Shown: positions 41,612-50,442 of the stretch, piece after piece
Layout: each line of letters begins with the position of its first letter
How positions within the stretch are numbered: the first letter of the stretch is position 1
Source: Amycolatopsis sp. WAC 01376
GTDB taxonomy: Bacteria; Actinomycetota; Actinomycetes; Mycobacteriales; Pseudonocardiaceae
Direction: 5' to 3'
Length of the DNA stretch: 64,000 bases
NCBI RefSeq assembly: GCF_003947415.1
Contig: NZ_QHKL01000008.1
Coordinates: 1-64,000 of the forward strand
Translations under genes and position numbers: made by a program
The notes under the pieces: model-generated
Databases searched by the model: none
The model's input: only the letters and a program-made list of their open reading frames with translations
Told to the model about the DNA's origin: nothing

Positions 41612-42380
41612 GGGTACTGATCACCTCCCGGAGGTGACCGGTGATCTCCAAGGTCAGCTCTTCGGCGTCGGAGGCCTGGACGTCGCGCCATTCCCGCACG
41701 ACCCGGCCCGGCCGCGACGAGAGCAGCACGACCCGCTGGCCGAGCCGCACGGCCTCGCGGACGTCGTGGGTCACGAACAGCACCGAAGTGCCGGTGCTGC
41801 GGTAGACGCGCAGCAGTTCACCCTGCAGGACGTCGCGGGTGATGGCGTCGAGCGCGGCGAACGGCTCGTCCATCAGCAGCAGCGACTGCTCCGGGTCACC
41901 GCCGACGCGCAGGGTCGCGGCCAGCGCCCTGGCGAGCGCGACACGCTGCCGCATCCCGCCGGACAACTCGTGCGGCCGCTTGTCGCCCGCGCCGCCGAGG
42001 CGGACGAGTTCGAGCAGTTCGGCCGCCTTTTCGCGACGCTCTGACCGGCTGAAACCGGCGAGGCGCAGCGGCAGTTCCACGTTGCGGGCCGCGGTCAGCC
42101 ACGGCATCAGCGCGGCCTCCTGGAACATGACCGCCGGCCGGGAGGTCTCGAGGGTGATCGTGCCCGACGTCGGCCGGTCGAGGCCGGCGACCAGGTTCAG
42201 CAGCGTGCTCTTGCCGCAGCCGGAGGCGCCGAGGAGACAGACGAACTCGCCGGGGGCGACCGTCAGGTCCATCCCGTCGAGGGCCACGACGGCGCGGCCG
42301 GTCGGCCCGAACGCCTTCCGGACCCCGTCGAGCCGCACGGCGACACCGGTGGACAGGCCGGGCTCCAAGGTGGTCGTCAT
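41598..42380 (-). CDS. ABC transporter ATP-binding protein, SsuB/TauB type
   Basis: A 260-residue ATPase: Walker A GASGCGKST (about 53-61), Q loop VMFQEAALMPW, signature LSGGMRQR, Walker B LLLMDEPFAALD and the switch histidine in VTHDVREA. It powers the neighbouring permease. It starts 16 bp from the binding-protein stop. Confidence 0.92.
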   Translation of the reverse strand: MTTTLEPGLSTGVAVRLDGVRKAFGPTGRAVVALDGMDLTVAPGEFVCLLGASGCGKSTLLNLVAGLDRPTSGTITLETSRPAVMFQEAALMPWLTAARNVELPLRLAGFSRSERREKAAELLELVRLGGAGDKRPHELSGGMRQRVALARALAATLRVGGDPEQSLLLMDEPFAALDAITRDVLQGELLRVYRSTGTSVLFVTHDVREAVRLGQRVVLLSSRPGRVVREWRDVQASDAEELTLEITGHLREVISTHAAA

Positions 42381-42396
42381 CGCTGATCCCCTTCGG

Positions 42397-43458
42397 TCAC
42401 TTCGTCAGCCCCGGCGCGTTCACGCCGGGCTTGCCCTGCTCTTTGAGCACGGCATTGAGCGGGCCGAAATCGGCGAACCCCTTGAGGTCCACCGCGGACT
42501 TCACCACGCCCGCGGTCACCGAGTCCTGCGCGAGCTGGGTGAAGGTCGACGCCACCGGGTCGATGCCCAGTTCGATGCCGGAGAACGCGCGGTCGAGGAC
42601 GGCCTCGTTCAGTGTGCTGCCCGCGAGCGCCTTGAGTTCTCCGTTGACCACCTTCTTCGCCTCGGCGGGGTTGGTCTTCGCCCACTCGATGGCGGCGAGT
42701 TCACCCTTGAGGATGGCGGTGACGGTCTCCGGATGCTGCTGCAGGAATTCGCTGCGGACGATCACGACCGTGGTCGGGAACTTGCCTTCCGGCCACAGGG
42801 TCTTCTCATCCAGGAGTACCTTCGCGCCCGCGTCCAGCACGAGCCGCGAGGACCACGGCTCCGGCAGCCAGCCGCCGTCGAGTTCGCCCTTCTTGAAGGC
42901 GTCGAACGTCTTCGGGTTGTCGAGGTTGGTGACCTTGACTCCCGCCAGCTTCTTCTCGGCGACGAACTTCTTGAGCGCGACGTCCTGGGTGTTCGCCAGC
43001 GACGGCGTCGCGATGTTCTTGCCGGCGAGCTGCTCCGGCGTGGCGATCTCCGGCTTCACCACCAGCTGCGCGCCGCCGGTGACCGCGCCGGAGACCAGCT
43101 GGATGGCGCCCTTGGACTTGGTGAAGGCGTTGATGGCCGGGCCGGAACCGATGAACGCGATGTCGAGCGAGTCGCCGAGCAGCGCGTTGACCTCTTCGGG
43201 ACCGGCGTTGAAGGTCTGGGTCGTGAGCTTCGTCGAACCGAGTTCCTTGGCGAAGAAGCCGTTCTTGGCCCCGATCAGCGCGGGCGCGTGCGTCACGTTC
43301 GGGAAGTAACCGACACGCACCTCGCCCGCGGGTCCCTGGCTCTTCTGCTCAGCCGGAGCGGCGCCGCTGTCCGCGCGTGAACACCCCGCGATCCCGCCGG
43401 CCAAGGTCAAGGCGGCGAAGGCCGCGGCCAGTAAGCGGGCTCTGTGGTGGGTGCGCAC
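42397..43458 (-). CDS. ABC transporter substrate-binding lipoprotein, SsuA/NrtA-like
   Basis: A 353-residue lipoprotein: signal MRTHHRARLLAAAFAALTLA with lipobox IAGC and lipidated C26. The mature protein reads VRVGYFPNVTHAPALIGAKNGFFAKELG, typical of aliphatic-sulfonate/nitrate/taurine receptors, and ends with FADFGPLNAVLKEQGKPG. GTG 43458 is preferred because it gives a compact lipoprotein signal; an upstream ATG at 43515 in frame would add 19 arginine-rich residues. It captures the solute outside the membrane for the permease and ATPase encoded next. Confidence 0.9.
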   Translation of the reverse strand: MRTHHRARLLAAAFAALTLAGGIAGCSRADSGAAPAEQKSQGPAGEVRVGYFPNVTHAPALIGAKNGFFAKELGSTKLTTQTFNAGPEEVNALLGDSLDIAFIGSGPAINAFTKSKGAIQLVSGAVTGGAQLVVKPEIATPEQLAGKNIATPSLANTQDVALKKFVAEKKLAGVKVTNLDNPKTFDAFKKGELDGGWLPEPWSSRLVLDAGAKVLLDEKTLWPEGKFPTTVVIVRSEFLQQHPETVTAILKGELAAIEWAKTNPAEAKKVVNGELKALAGSTLNEAVLDRAFSGIELGIDPVASTFTQLAQDSVTAGVVKSAVDLKGFADFGPLNAVLKEQGKPGVNAPGLTK

Positions 43459-43650
43459 GGAAGGTCGCCTTTCGGAGGATACGACTCTGCTCGGGTGGTG
43501 GCGCGAGAGTCGCATGTTCACCCACGTGCCTGCATCGCCATCCGAATGACGGGAAAGATGCTGAGAATCCTTGACACCTGGCGGAACTCCTGTTCCACAT
43601 TTCAGGACCGGTGTAACGGTTCGGGCCGAACGGGCGAATCACGCTTAGTG

Positions 43651-45195
43651 GTGAAGCGCCCTCGAACCGTCGCGATGGCGGGCGTGCTGACCGCCGGTAT
43701 CGGCATGGGTGTCGTAGCGACGACGCTCAAGATCGCCGACGGCACGCACACCGTGCTCGACACCACCCTCTCGTCCACGACCGGGTTCCTCTTCCTCCTC
43801 GCCGGTGCCGTCGCGCACGTGCGCCGCGCTTCGAACCCCATCGGCCTGCTCATCGCGCTGGCCGGGCTCGCGTTGTTCGCCGAGGACCTGCAGTTCGCCG
43901 AGGAGCCGCTCGCGCATACCGCCGGTTTGGCGCTGACCGCCGCGTCCAGTCCGGTGATCGCCCATCTCGTGGTCGTCTTCCCGCACGGGAAGCTCCGGTC
44001 CCGCTGGGAACGGGTGCTCGTCCTTTCCGCCTACACCGTGGTCTTCGGGGCGGCGGTGCTCGGCCTGCTGGTCAACGACGATCCGAAGAACCTCGCCGCG
44101 GTCGCCGCCTCGACGGAGGCCGAACAGCTGGTCAAACGGCTGCTGGAACTGGTCGGCGCGCTGATCGGCGCCGGGGTGCTGGTCGTGCTGCTCTACCGCT
44201 GGCTCGCCGGACGGCTTCCGCAACGGCGGCTGCTCTCCCCCGTCGTCGCGATCGCGGTGATCGGCGCGGTGAGCACCACGGTCGGCAGCGCGCTCGGCTC
44301 CGCACATCCGTTCTCCGGACCGCTGCTGGACGTCTACCGGATCTCGTTCTGCCTGTGGCCGCTGACCTTCCTGATCGGGGTGCTGCGGGCGCGGGTCGGC
44401 AACGCGGAGATGATCCGGCTCCTGCTGGAACGCGACGGTTCCGGCCTGGCCGCGCTCGTGCAGGACGACGAGGTGTGGAAGGACAGCCGGTCGATCGACG
44501 CGCTCAACGGCGCCGCCGGGCTGGTGCTGGACAACCAGCGGCTCGCCGCGGAACTGGAGGAGCGCCTCGTCGAGGTCCAGGCGTCGCGCGCCCGCATCGT
44601 GGCCGCCGCCGACGACGAACGGCGACGTCTCGAACGGGACCTGCACGACGGGGCGCAACAACGGCTGGTCAGTGTCGTGCTGCTGCTGAGGATGGCGGAG
44701 CGGCGGCTCGGGAGCGACCTCACGCCGCCGGTCGCGGCCCTGCTGACCGGCACCATCGACGAACTCCAGGCCACCATCACCGAACTGCGTGAACTCGCGC
44801 GCGGGCTCCGGCCCGCGATCCTCACCGAGGCCGGGCTGATCCCCGCGGTCCGGTCACTGCTGGACCGGGTCCCGCTCGCCGTCGACCTCGCGGGCGCGGA
44901 CGTGCCGCGGCTCAGCGGCGCCGTCGAGGCGACGGCGTACTTCGTCGTCTCGGAAGCGGTCACCAACGCCTTGAAACACGCGCGGGCACGCGAGGTCCGC
45001 GTGGTCATCCGCGTCAAGGAGGACGGCCTGCGGGTGGACGTCCACGACGACGGCACCGGCACGGCCGACATCGACGGCGGCTCCGGGCTGCACGGCCTCC
45101 GCGACCGGGTCCGGGCGCTCGGCGGCGAACTGACCGTCGCGAGCGAACCCGGGTCGGGCACCACGGTTTCGGCCGTCATCCCGTTGGACGGCTGA
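43651..45195 (+). CDS. NarL-type (HisKA_3) sensor histidine kinase, orphan
   Basis: A 514-residue kinase with six or seven N-terminal membrane helices (1-250), a linker, then HisKA_3 with H332 in ERDLHDGAQQRLVSVVL and a LiaS/DegS-like HATPase with SEAVTNALKHA, DVHDDGTG and GLHGLRDRVRALGG. Kinases of this kind normally sit next to a NarL-type response regulator, but none is here. GTG 43651 (or 43648) starts it; the ribosome-binding site is weak. Divergent from the ABC importer operon. Confidence 0.88.
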   Translation: MKRPRTVAMAGVLTAGIGMGVVATTLKIADGTHTVLDTTLSSTTGFLFLLAGAVAHVRRASNPIGLLIALAGLALFAEDLQFAEEPLAHTAGLALTAASSPVIAHLVVVFPHGKLRSRWERVLVLSAYTVVFGAAVLGLLVNDDPKNLAAVAASTEAEQLVKRLLELVGALIGAGVLVVLLYRWLAGRLPQRRLLSPVVAIAVIGAVSTTVGSALGSAHPFSGPLLDVYRISFCLWPLTFLIGVLRARVGNAEMIRLLLERDGSGLAALVQDDEVWKDSRSIDALNGAAGLVLDNQRLAAELEERLVEVQASRARIVAAADDERRRLERDLHDGAQQRLVSVVLLLRMAERRLGSDLTPPVAALLTGTIDELQATITELRELARGLRPAILTEAGLIPAVRSLLDRVPLAVDLAGADVPRLSGAVEATAYFVVSEAVTNALKHARAREVRVVIRVKEDGLRVDVHDDGTGTADIDGGSGLHGLRDRVRALGGELTVASEPGSGTTVSAVIPLDG

Positions 45196-45201
45196 CGCGA
45201 G

Positions 45202-45921
45202 TCAGCGCCGTCGTTCGATGAGCGCGGCGAGTCCGTCGAGGATCCGCTGAAGCCCGAACTCGAAACCGTTGTCGGCGGGGGCGTCTTCGATCGACGTCGC
45301 CGCTTCGTGCAGCGCCGGGAACATGTCCGGGTTCGCCGCGACGTGCCCGCGCAGGCCGCGGTCGCCTTCCCAGGGCTGGGTCCCGGCGTTGTTCGTCGAA
45401 TGGGTGTTGCGCAGATGCCCGCTGATCAGGAAGACCGCGTCCATCCGTTCGGCGCCGGTCAGGCCGGTGCCCGCCAGCGCGGCGACGGCGGACTCCGTCC
45501 AGCCGATCTCCCGCGGCCCGGTCGCCCGGACGCCGACCGTGGCGTCGGGCAGCCACGGATGCCGCTGCCAGGTCTCGCGCATCCGGACCGTCCATTCTTC
45601 GAGCCGGGAGCGCCAGTCTCCGGGCAGCGCGAGGAGGTCCGGCGCGGGGCCGATGGCCAGTTCGGTCATCACCGCGAGCAGTTCCGCCTTGTTCCTGACG
45701 TGGCGGTACAGCGCCATTTTCGTCACGTCGAGCTTGCTCGCGACCAGGTGCATGGAGACGCCGGCGATGCCGTCGGCGTCGGCGATCCCGGTCGCGGCGT
45801 CGGCGATCCGCTCGATCGTCAGCACCGGGCGAGCAGGTTTCGGCTCGCGCTGGGACAGCCCCCAGAGCAGCTCGGTACTGCCGGCACCGGGGTCCGGGCC
45901 GGCTCCCGTCGAGGTCGCCAT
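45202..45921 (-). CDS. TetR-family regulator (TetR_C domain)
   Basis: A 239-residue regulator with a helix-turn-helix at about 35-85 (IERIADAATGIADADGIAGVSMHLVASKLDVTKMALYRHVRNKAELL) and a TetR_C-type ligand domain. It is divergent from the DHFR-like gene, and a 19-bp palindrome lies between them, so it likely represses itself and that neighbour. ATG 45921. The ligand is unknown. Confidence 0.88.
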   Translation of the reverse strand: MATSTGAGPDPGAGSTELLWGLSQREPKPARPVLTIERIADAATGIADADGIAGVSMHLVASKLDVTKMALYRHVRNKAELLAVMTELAIGPAPDLLALPGDWRSRLEEWTVRMRETWQRHPWLPDATVGVRATGPREIGWTESAVAALAGTGLTGAERMDAVFLISGHLRNTHSTNNAGTQPWEGDRGLRGHVAANPDMFPALHEAATSIEDAPADNGFEFGLQRILDGLAALIERRR

Positions 45922-46001
45922 CGTGCACTCCGCTTTCGGACATTCGGGCTTTCGGACATTCGGGACTTGTCATCCGGTCTCGGATGTGTCTAACGTACAC
46001 C

Positions 46002-46020
46002 ATGTGTCCGGTGGACACAT
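46002..46020. promoter_or_regulatory. TetR operator candidate ATGTGTCC-GGT-GGACACAT
   Basis: A perfect palindrome with 8-bp arms in the intergenic region between the TetR gene and the DHFR-like gene. A looser second copy (ATGTGTCTAACGTACACC, from 45984) lies directly to its left. Position and symmetry suit a TetR-type operator controlling both directions. Confidence 0.6.
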
Positions 46021-46078
46021 CGCTCTCCTGGGGACACAAGAGCGTCCGAGAGATACTTCACTGGGAAGGAACAGCGCC

Positions 46079-46642
46079 ATGCGCAAGTTCAAGCTGCAGG
46101 TCCAGACCACCGTCGACGGCTACATGGGTGGCCCGGAAGGCGAGATGGACTGGATGACCATGCCGTGGACCGACGACGTCAACGCCTACGTCGGCCCGCT
46201 CTGGGACCCGGTCGACTGCATCGTGCTGGGCCGCAACCTCGCCGAAGGGTTCATCCCGGCCTGGCAGTCGGGTATGGAGGGCGAGACGCAGGAGACCATC
46301 GACAAGATGAACAACACGCCCAAGGTGGTGATCTCGAACAGCCTCACCGAGTCGCCTTGGGAGAACGCCACCGTGGCAGGCGGGGACCTCACCGAGATCG
46401 TGCACAAGCTCAAGGACCAGCCGGGCGGCGACATCATCACCTCGGGCGGCGCCCGGCTCGCGGCGGATCTGATCGCCAAGGGTCTGCTCGACGAGATCCA
46501 CCTGTTCGTCAACCCGACCGCGATCGGCGCCGGCCTGCCGGTGTTCCCCGCGCTCGGCGGCAATCAGCCGCTGCGGCTGGTGCGGTCCAAGACGTTCGAA
46601 TCCGGGATCACCGCGCTGCACCTGGAGCCGAAGAGCTCCTGA
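46079..46642 (+). CDS. Dihydrofolate reductase-like (RibD C-terminal domain) protein
   Basis: A 187-residue single-domain protein of the YyaP/YwjB-like dihydrofolate-reductase family: QVQTTVDGYMGG, DCIVLGRNLAEGF, KVVISNSLTES and GGDIITSGGARLAADLIAKGLLDEIHLFVNPTAIGAG. It binds a nicotinamide cofactor; the substrate is unknown. ATG 46079 follows GGAAGGA. Probably controlled by the divergent TetR through the palindrome at 46002. Confidence 0.85.
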   Translation: MRKFKLQVQTTVDGYMGGPEGEMDWMTMPWTDDVNAYVGPLWDPVDCIVLGRNLAEGFIPAWQSGMEGETQETIDKMNNTPKVVISNSLTESPWENATVAGGDLTEIVHKLKDQPGGDIITSGGARLAADLIAKGLLDEIHLFVNPTAIGAGLPVFPALGGNQPLRLVRSKTFESGITALHLEPKSS

Positions 46643-46655
46643 GCCGGGGAGGGTG

Positions 46656-47522
46656 TCAGGCCAGCCCGCGGATCGCGCGCGCGGGCGGCCGCACCCCCTG
46701 GATCGACGCGACCATCTCCAGCACCTGCCGGGTGCGCCGGACCTCGTGCACCCGGAACACCTGTGCCCCCTCGGCCGCCGCCCATGCCGTCGCGGCGAGG
46801 GTCCCGTCGACCCGCTCCGCGAGTTCCACGCCGAGCGTCTCCCCGACGAAGTCCTTATTGGACAGTGCCATCAGCACCGGCCACCCGGTGTCGGCCAGTT
46901 CCCGCGCGTGCCGCAGCAGCGCCAGGCTGTGCCACGTGTTCTTGCCGAAGTCGTGGGTCGGGTCGATCAGCACCCCCGCACGCGGGACGCCGAGCGCCAC
47001 GACCGCCTCGGCGTGCGCCGTCGTCTCCGCGACGACATCCGCGACGATGTCCGGATAGTTCACCCGGAACGGGCGGGTGCGCGGGACGGCGTTCCCGGTG
47101 TGCGAGCAGACGTAGCCGGTGCCGAACTCCGCGGCGACCTCGGCCAGTTTCGGATCGGCTCCCGCCCAGGTGTCGTTGATCAGATCCGCGCCCGCCTCCG
47201 CCGAACGCCTGCCCACCTCGTGGCGCCAGGTGTCGACGCTGATCACCAGGTCGGGGTGCAGTTCGCGGATCCGCTCGACGAACGGGACCACCCGCCGGAT
47301 CTCTTCCTCGACGTCGACCTCCGCACCGGGTCCGGCCTTGACCCCGCCGATGTCGACGATGTCGGCGCCGTCGGCCACCGCCTTGGCGACGGCGGCGAGC
47401 GCGTCCGGATCCGAGAAGGTCGCACCCTTGTCGTAGAAGGAATCGGGGGTCCGGTTGACGATCGCCATGACCAGGGCGCGGTCCCGGGCGACGCGGCGCC
47501 CGCGGAAGGTCAGCTCGTTCAC
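46656..47522 (-). CDS. folP2: Dihydropteroate synthase homologue of the FolP2 type
   Basis: A 288-residue TIM-barrel protein. It matches mycobacterial FolP2 closely in key stretches: MAIVNRTPDSFYDKGATF, GGVKAGPG, SVDTWRHEV, LINDTWAG, DPTHDFGKNTWHSLALLRH and the end VASIQGVRPPARAIRGLA. FolP2 has been reported to lack ordinary dihydropteroate synthase activity in mycobacteria, so this is probably not the folate enzyme FolP1. GTG 47522 is the likely start. No folate genes are nearby. Confidence 0.88.
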   Translation of the reverse strand: MNELTFRGRRVARDRALVMAIVNRTPDSFYDKGATFSDPDALAAVAKAVADGADIVDIGGVKAGPGAEVDVEEEIRRVVPFVERIRELHPDLVISVDTWRHEVGRRSAEAGADLINDTWAGADPKLAEVAAEFGTGYVCSHTGNAVPRTRPFRVNYPDIVADVVAETTAHAEAVVALGVPRAGVLIDPTHDFGKNTWHSLALLRHARELADTGWPVLMALSNKDFVGETLGVELAERVDGTLAATAWAAAEGAQVFRVHEVRRTRQVLEMVASIQGVRPPARAIRGLA

Positions 47523-47696
47523 GCACCGATCGTAGGCGAGCGGAGGCCGCCGCGGAGTGTGCCGCCCATCGGGACCGTCCCGGACACCGGGAGCATTCAT
47601 TGACTCGCCGTCGAACACCCGAGTAGACGTTGTCCCGCAAGGAAGTTCAGCCCGGCGAGTCGCCTCCCCGGTTTCCCGGTGCAGGAAAGGCCTCGA

Positions 47697-48875
47697 ATGT
47701 CATCGGATCCTCTTCACCCGGCACGGCTTTCCCGGCGCACGGTACTGGCGGGAACCGCGGGCGCCCTCGGCGCGCTCACCCTGCCCGGCGTGGCCACCGC
47801 GGCGCCGGTGGACTGGTCCGGGGCGATCGTCGACTCGACGATGAACCGCTTCACGCCTGCCACCCTCGGCGGCTGGGGCTACACCCGCGGCCTCTACCTC
47901 TACGGCCAGTACCTGGTGTACCGGCGCACCCGCGAGAAGTCCTATCTCGACTACATCCTCGCCTGGTACGACCGCTTCGTCACCGAAAACGGGATCTCCA
48001 ACGGCTTCACCAACCTGGACGCGATGCGCTCCGGGCAGATGTTCCCCTTGCTGTACACCGAAACCGGGCAGGCGAAGTACAAGACGGCGGCGGAGCAGCT
48101 GCGCGGCCGGTTCCCGTCCTATCCCCGGACGTCCGACGGCGGGATGTTCCACGCCACGAGCAGGGTCGGACAGCTGTGGGCGGACGGCGTGTACATGGCG
48201 CAGCCGTTCCTCGCCCTGTACGGCAAGACCTTCGGCGACGCCGCCTACTGCTACGAAGAGGCGGCGAAGAACGTCAGCGTCTACTTCGACCGGCTCAAGG
48301 AGCCCGCCAAGGGCCTGCTCTACCACGCCTACGACGAGGACGGCTCGGAACCGTGGGCTTCGGGCGCCGGGCGGCATTCGAAGTACCACTGGGGCCGCGC
48401 GATCGGCTGGCTCGGGATGACGGCGATCGACCTCCTCGAGATCCTGCCCCGCGACCATCCGCGGCGAAAGCGGCTCGTCGACGTCGTCAGGTTCCTCGCG
48501 GCGGGCTACACCCGCTGGCAGGACCGGTCCACCGGCCGCTGGTTCCAGGTCGTCGACCGGGGCGGCGACAAGGACAACTGGCTGGAGACGTCGGCTTCGG
48601 CGATGTACACCTTCCTGCTCTCCCGAGCGGTGGAGCGCGGCTACGTCGGCGCGGAGTACGGACCCGTGGCGGCGAAGGGCTACCGCGGGGTCCTGTCCCA
48701 GGTTTCGACCGGAGCCGGCGGATTGACCGATATCGCAAACATCTCCGAAGGCACTAATGTCGGCGATACCGCGTATTACTACGCACGCAAACGCAATACC
48801 AACGATTTCCACGGTCTCGGCGCGTTTCTCATCATGAATGAGCAACTGGGTTTTCCCGGCAGTGCCGGGTATTGA
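47697..48875 (+). CDS. Secreted GH105/GH88-type unsaturated glycuronyl hydrolase
   Basis: A 392-residue protein with a twin-arginine signal (LSRRTVLAGTAGALGALTLPG, then ATAAP). The (alpha/alpha)6-barrel resembles unsaturated rhamnogalacturonyl hydrolases: YTRGLYLYGQYLVYRRT, MFHATSRVGQLWADGVYMAQPFLALYGK, HWGRAIGWLGMTAIDLLEILP and NWLETSASAMYTFLLSRAV. It would cleave the unsaturated uronic acid left by pectin lyases. ATG 47697 follows AGGAAAGG. Confidence 0.88.
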   Translation: MSSDPLHPARLSRRTVLAGTAGALGALTLPGVATAAPVDWSGAIVDSTMNRFTPATLGGWGYTRGLYLYGQYLVYRRTREKSYLDYILAWYDRFVTENGISNGFTNLDAMRSGQMFPLLYTETGQAKYKTAAEQLRGRFPSYPRTSDGGMFHATSRVGQLWADGVYMAQPFLALYGKTFGDAAYCYEEAAKNVSVYFDRLKEPAKGLLYHAYDEDGSEPWASGAGRHSKYHWGRAIGWLGMTAIDLLEILPRDHPRRKRLVDVVRFLAAGYTRWQDRSTGRWFQVVDRGGDKDNWLETSASAMYTFLLSRAVERGYVGAEYGPVAAKGYRGVLSQVSTGAGGLTDIANISEGTNVGDTAYYYARKRNTNDFHGLGAFLIMNEQLGFPGSAGY

Positions 48876-48929
48876 CGGGAGGCGCTAACATCGCGTGCTG
48901 CGACGCCCACTCCCAGGAGGGACGACCGG

Positions 48930-49934
48930 ATGCGCGAGACGCCGCCCCCGGCTTCTTATACCCGGCTCGAACTCGGTGACACCAGCACGATCCCGATCGG
49001 GGTGACGGTTTCCCCGCACGTTTCGCTGGTTTCGATGCTCGTCGAGGTCGTCGGCGGGTACGACCGAGGTATGCCCGCCGCCTGGCGCCGTCAGGTGGGC
49101 TCGGCGATCCCCGAACAGGGATACCGCGCGGCGAGCGCACTCGCCCGCCGGGGCACCTCGGTCCAGCCGGATTTCATCGTCCCGATCAGCCCCGGCGAGG
49201 ACTCTTCCGCCGCCGCCCAGGCGGAAATGCTGCGCGACCTGACGGAAACCGACATCCTGAAAGGCCTCGAAGAGGTTTTCGGCGACCGGTTGCCCGCGCA
49301 GTGGCGGCAGGCCGCCGACCATCCGAGACGCTGGGTCGCCTCGCTCGCGGACGCCTTCACCGCGACCAGAGTGGCGACCGAAAACCTCTGGACCAAGGCC
49401 CGTCCCCTGCTCGATCGTGAGATCGAACGGATCGGCGTCGCCTCCGTCCGAGGCGGGACAGATGCGGTACTCGGCCTGCTGCGGCCGCATTTCCGGCTCA
49501 GCAACGGCTGCCTGCTGCTACCCGACGCGGAACCGGCGCGGTACACCACGCGCGGCCGCAAACTGATCCTCGTCCCGATGGTCGCGGGCGCCCGTTCGGT
49601 GGTGTCCAACTTCGACGAAGAGGACGCCATCTGGATCGGCTACCCGCTGCCGGGGCTGGACGGCTTGCTCGAAAGCGGCAGGCCCGAAACCGCCCCCGGC
49701 GTCGAAGGGCTCGACCTCGTGGTCGGCGCCCACCGGGCGAAACTGTTGCGGCACTTGGGAAAGCCCGCCCGGATGGGGGAGATCGCGAATCTGCTGTCGT
49801 GTGCCGCCAGCACCGCTACCTATCACTGCGAACAGCTCGTTTCGGCCGGGCTGATCCAGCGGCACCGCGAGGGCCAGGTCGTCCTCGTCGTCCGGACACC
49901 TCGCGGAGACGCGCTGGTGGACCTGCTGTCCTGA
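48930..49934 (+). CDS. ArsR-type winged-helix regulator with large N-terminal domain (DUF5937-like)
   Basis: A 334-residue protein. The first 240 residues form a helical domain of a kind found in actinobacterial helix-turn-helix proteins, ligand unknown. The last 80 form an ArsR-like winged helix: AHRAKLLRHLGKPARMGEIANLLSCAASTATYHCEQLVSAGLIQRHREGQVVLVVRT. ATG 48930 follows AGGAGG. No operon partner is present. Confidence 0.78.
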   Translation: MRETPPPASYTRLELGDTSTIPIGVTVSPHVSLVSMLVEVVGGYDRGMPAAWRRQVGSAIPEQGYRAASALARRGTSVQPDFIVPISPGEDSSAAAQAEMLRDLTETDILKGLEEVFGDRLPAQWRQAADHPRRWVASLADAFTATRVATENLWTKARPLLDREIERIGVASVRGGTDAVLGLLRPHFRLSNGCLLLPDAEPARYTTRGRKLILVPMVAGARSVVSNFDEEDAIWIGYPLPGLDGLLESGRPETAPGVEGLDLVVGAHRAKLLRHLGKPARMGEIANLLSCAASTATYHCEQLVSAGLIQRHREGQVVLVVRTPRGDALVDLLS

Positions 49935-50442
49935 CTCACGCGCGGTGGATGAGCCGGTATCGCGGGTCCGTGAAGGACTCCTTGAGGGACCCAGGGTCCC
50001 CTCACCCGCCCGGGAACTCAGCGATCCTGGGAATGTCGTGAAGGGCCCCTTTAAGACGATGAAGGTCTCAAAGGGCCCTTCACGACATCAGAGCTCGACG
50101 CCGGGCCCATCGGAAGCACTGAAGGAACCGCGGGTCCGTGAGGGCCTCCTTTCCTACCCTCAGAGTAGGGAAGGAGGCCCTCACGGCATGCCGGGCGGAG
50201 CTCGGGCCCGAGCCGAGGCTGGGGCGGGCAGGAAGGCCGCGTTGAGCCTCGGCACTACAGCGACAGCGCGTGAAGGACCCGTTCCCTCCGCTCAGCCGAG
50301 GAAACTCGACCTTCACACCTTCCCCAGTACATGAAGGACCCCATCCTTGCGCCTATGTACAGGAAGGACCCCTTCATGTACCTCAAGCCAGGCATCACGC
50401 ACGAAGCGCCACTCACGAGACCCAACGACCAGCCGCCGCCCC
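49935..50442. repeat. Intergenic spacer with five GTGAAGG-type palindromes
   Basis: No gene. Five palindromes or remnants stand in a row: 49966-50003 (decayed relative of the one at 1694), 50034-50089 (arms about 24 bp starting ATGTCGTGAAGGGCCC), 50137-50186 (arms about 24 bp starting CCGTGAGGGCCTCC), 50268-50317 (relative of the one at 1604, with CTCAGCCGAGGAAA) and 50328-50382 (near-copy of the one at 1541, GTACATGAAGGACCCC). All are in the same orientation as at 1.5-1.75 kb, but in reverse order. Confidence 0.75.

Noticed and set aside
43459..43521. Cysteine-type leader peptide or SAM riboswitch before the sulfonate-type ABC operon
   Set aside because: The upstream ATG is in frame with the binding protein, has no cysteine codon and no stop, and no SAM-aptamer motifs are seen.
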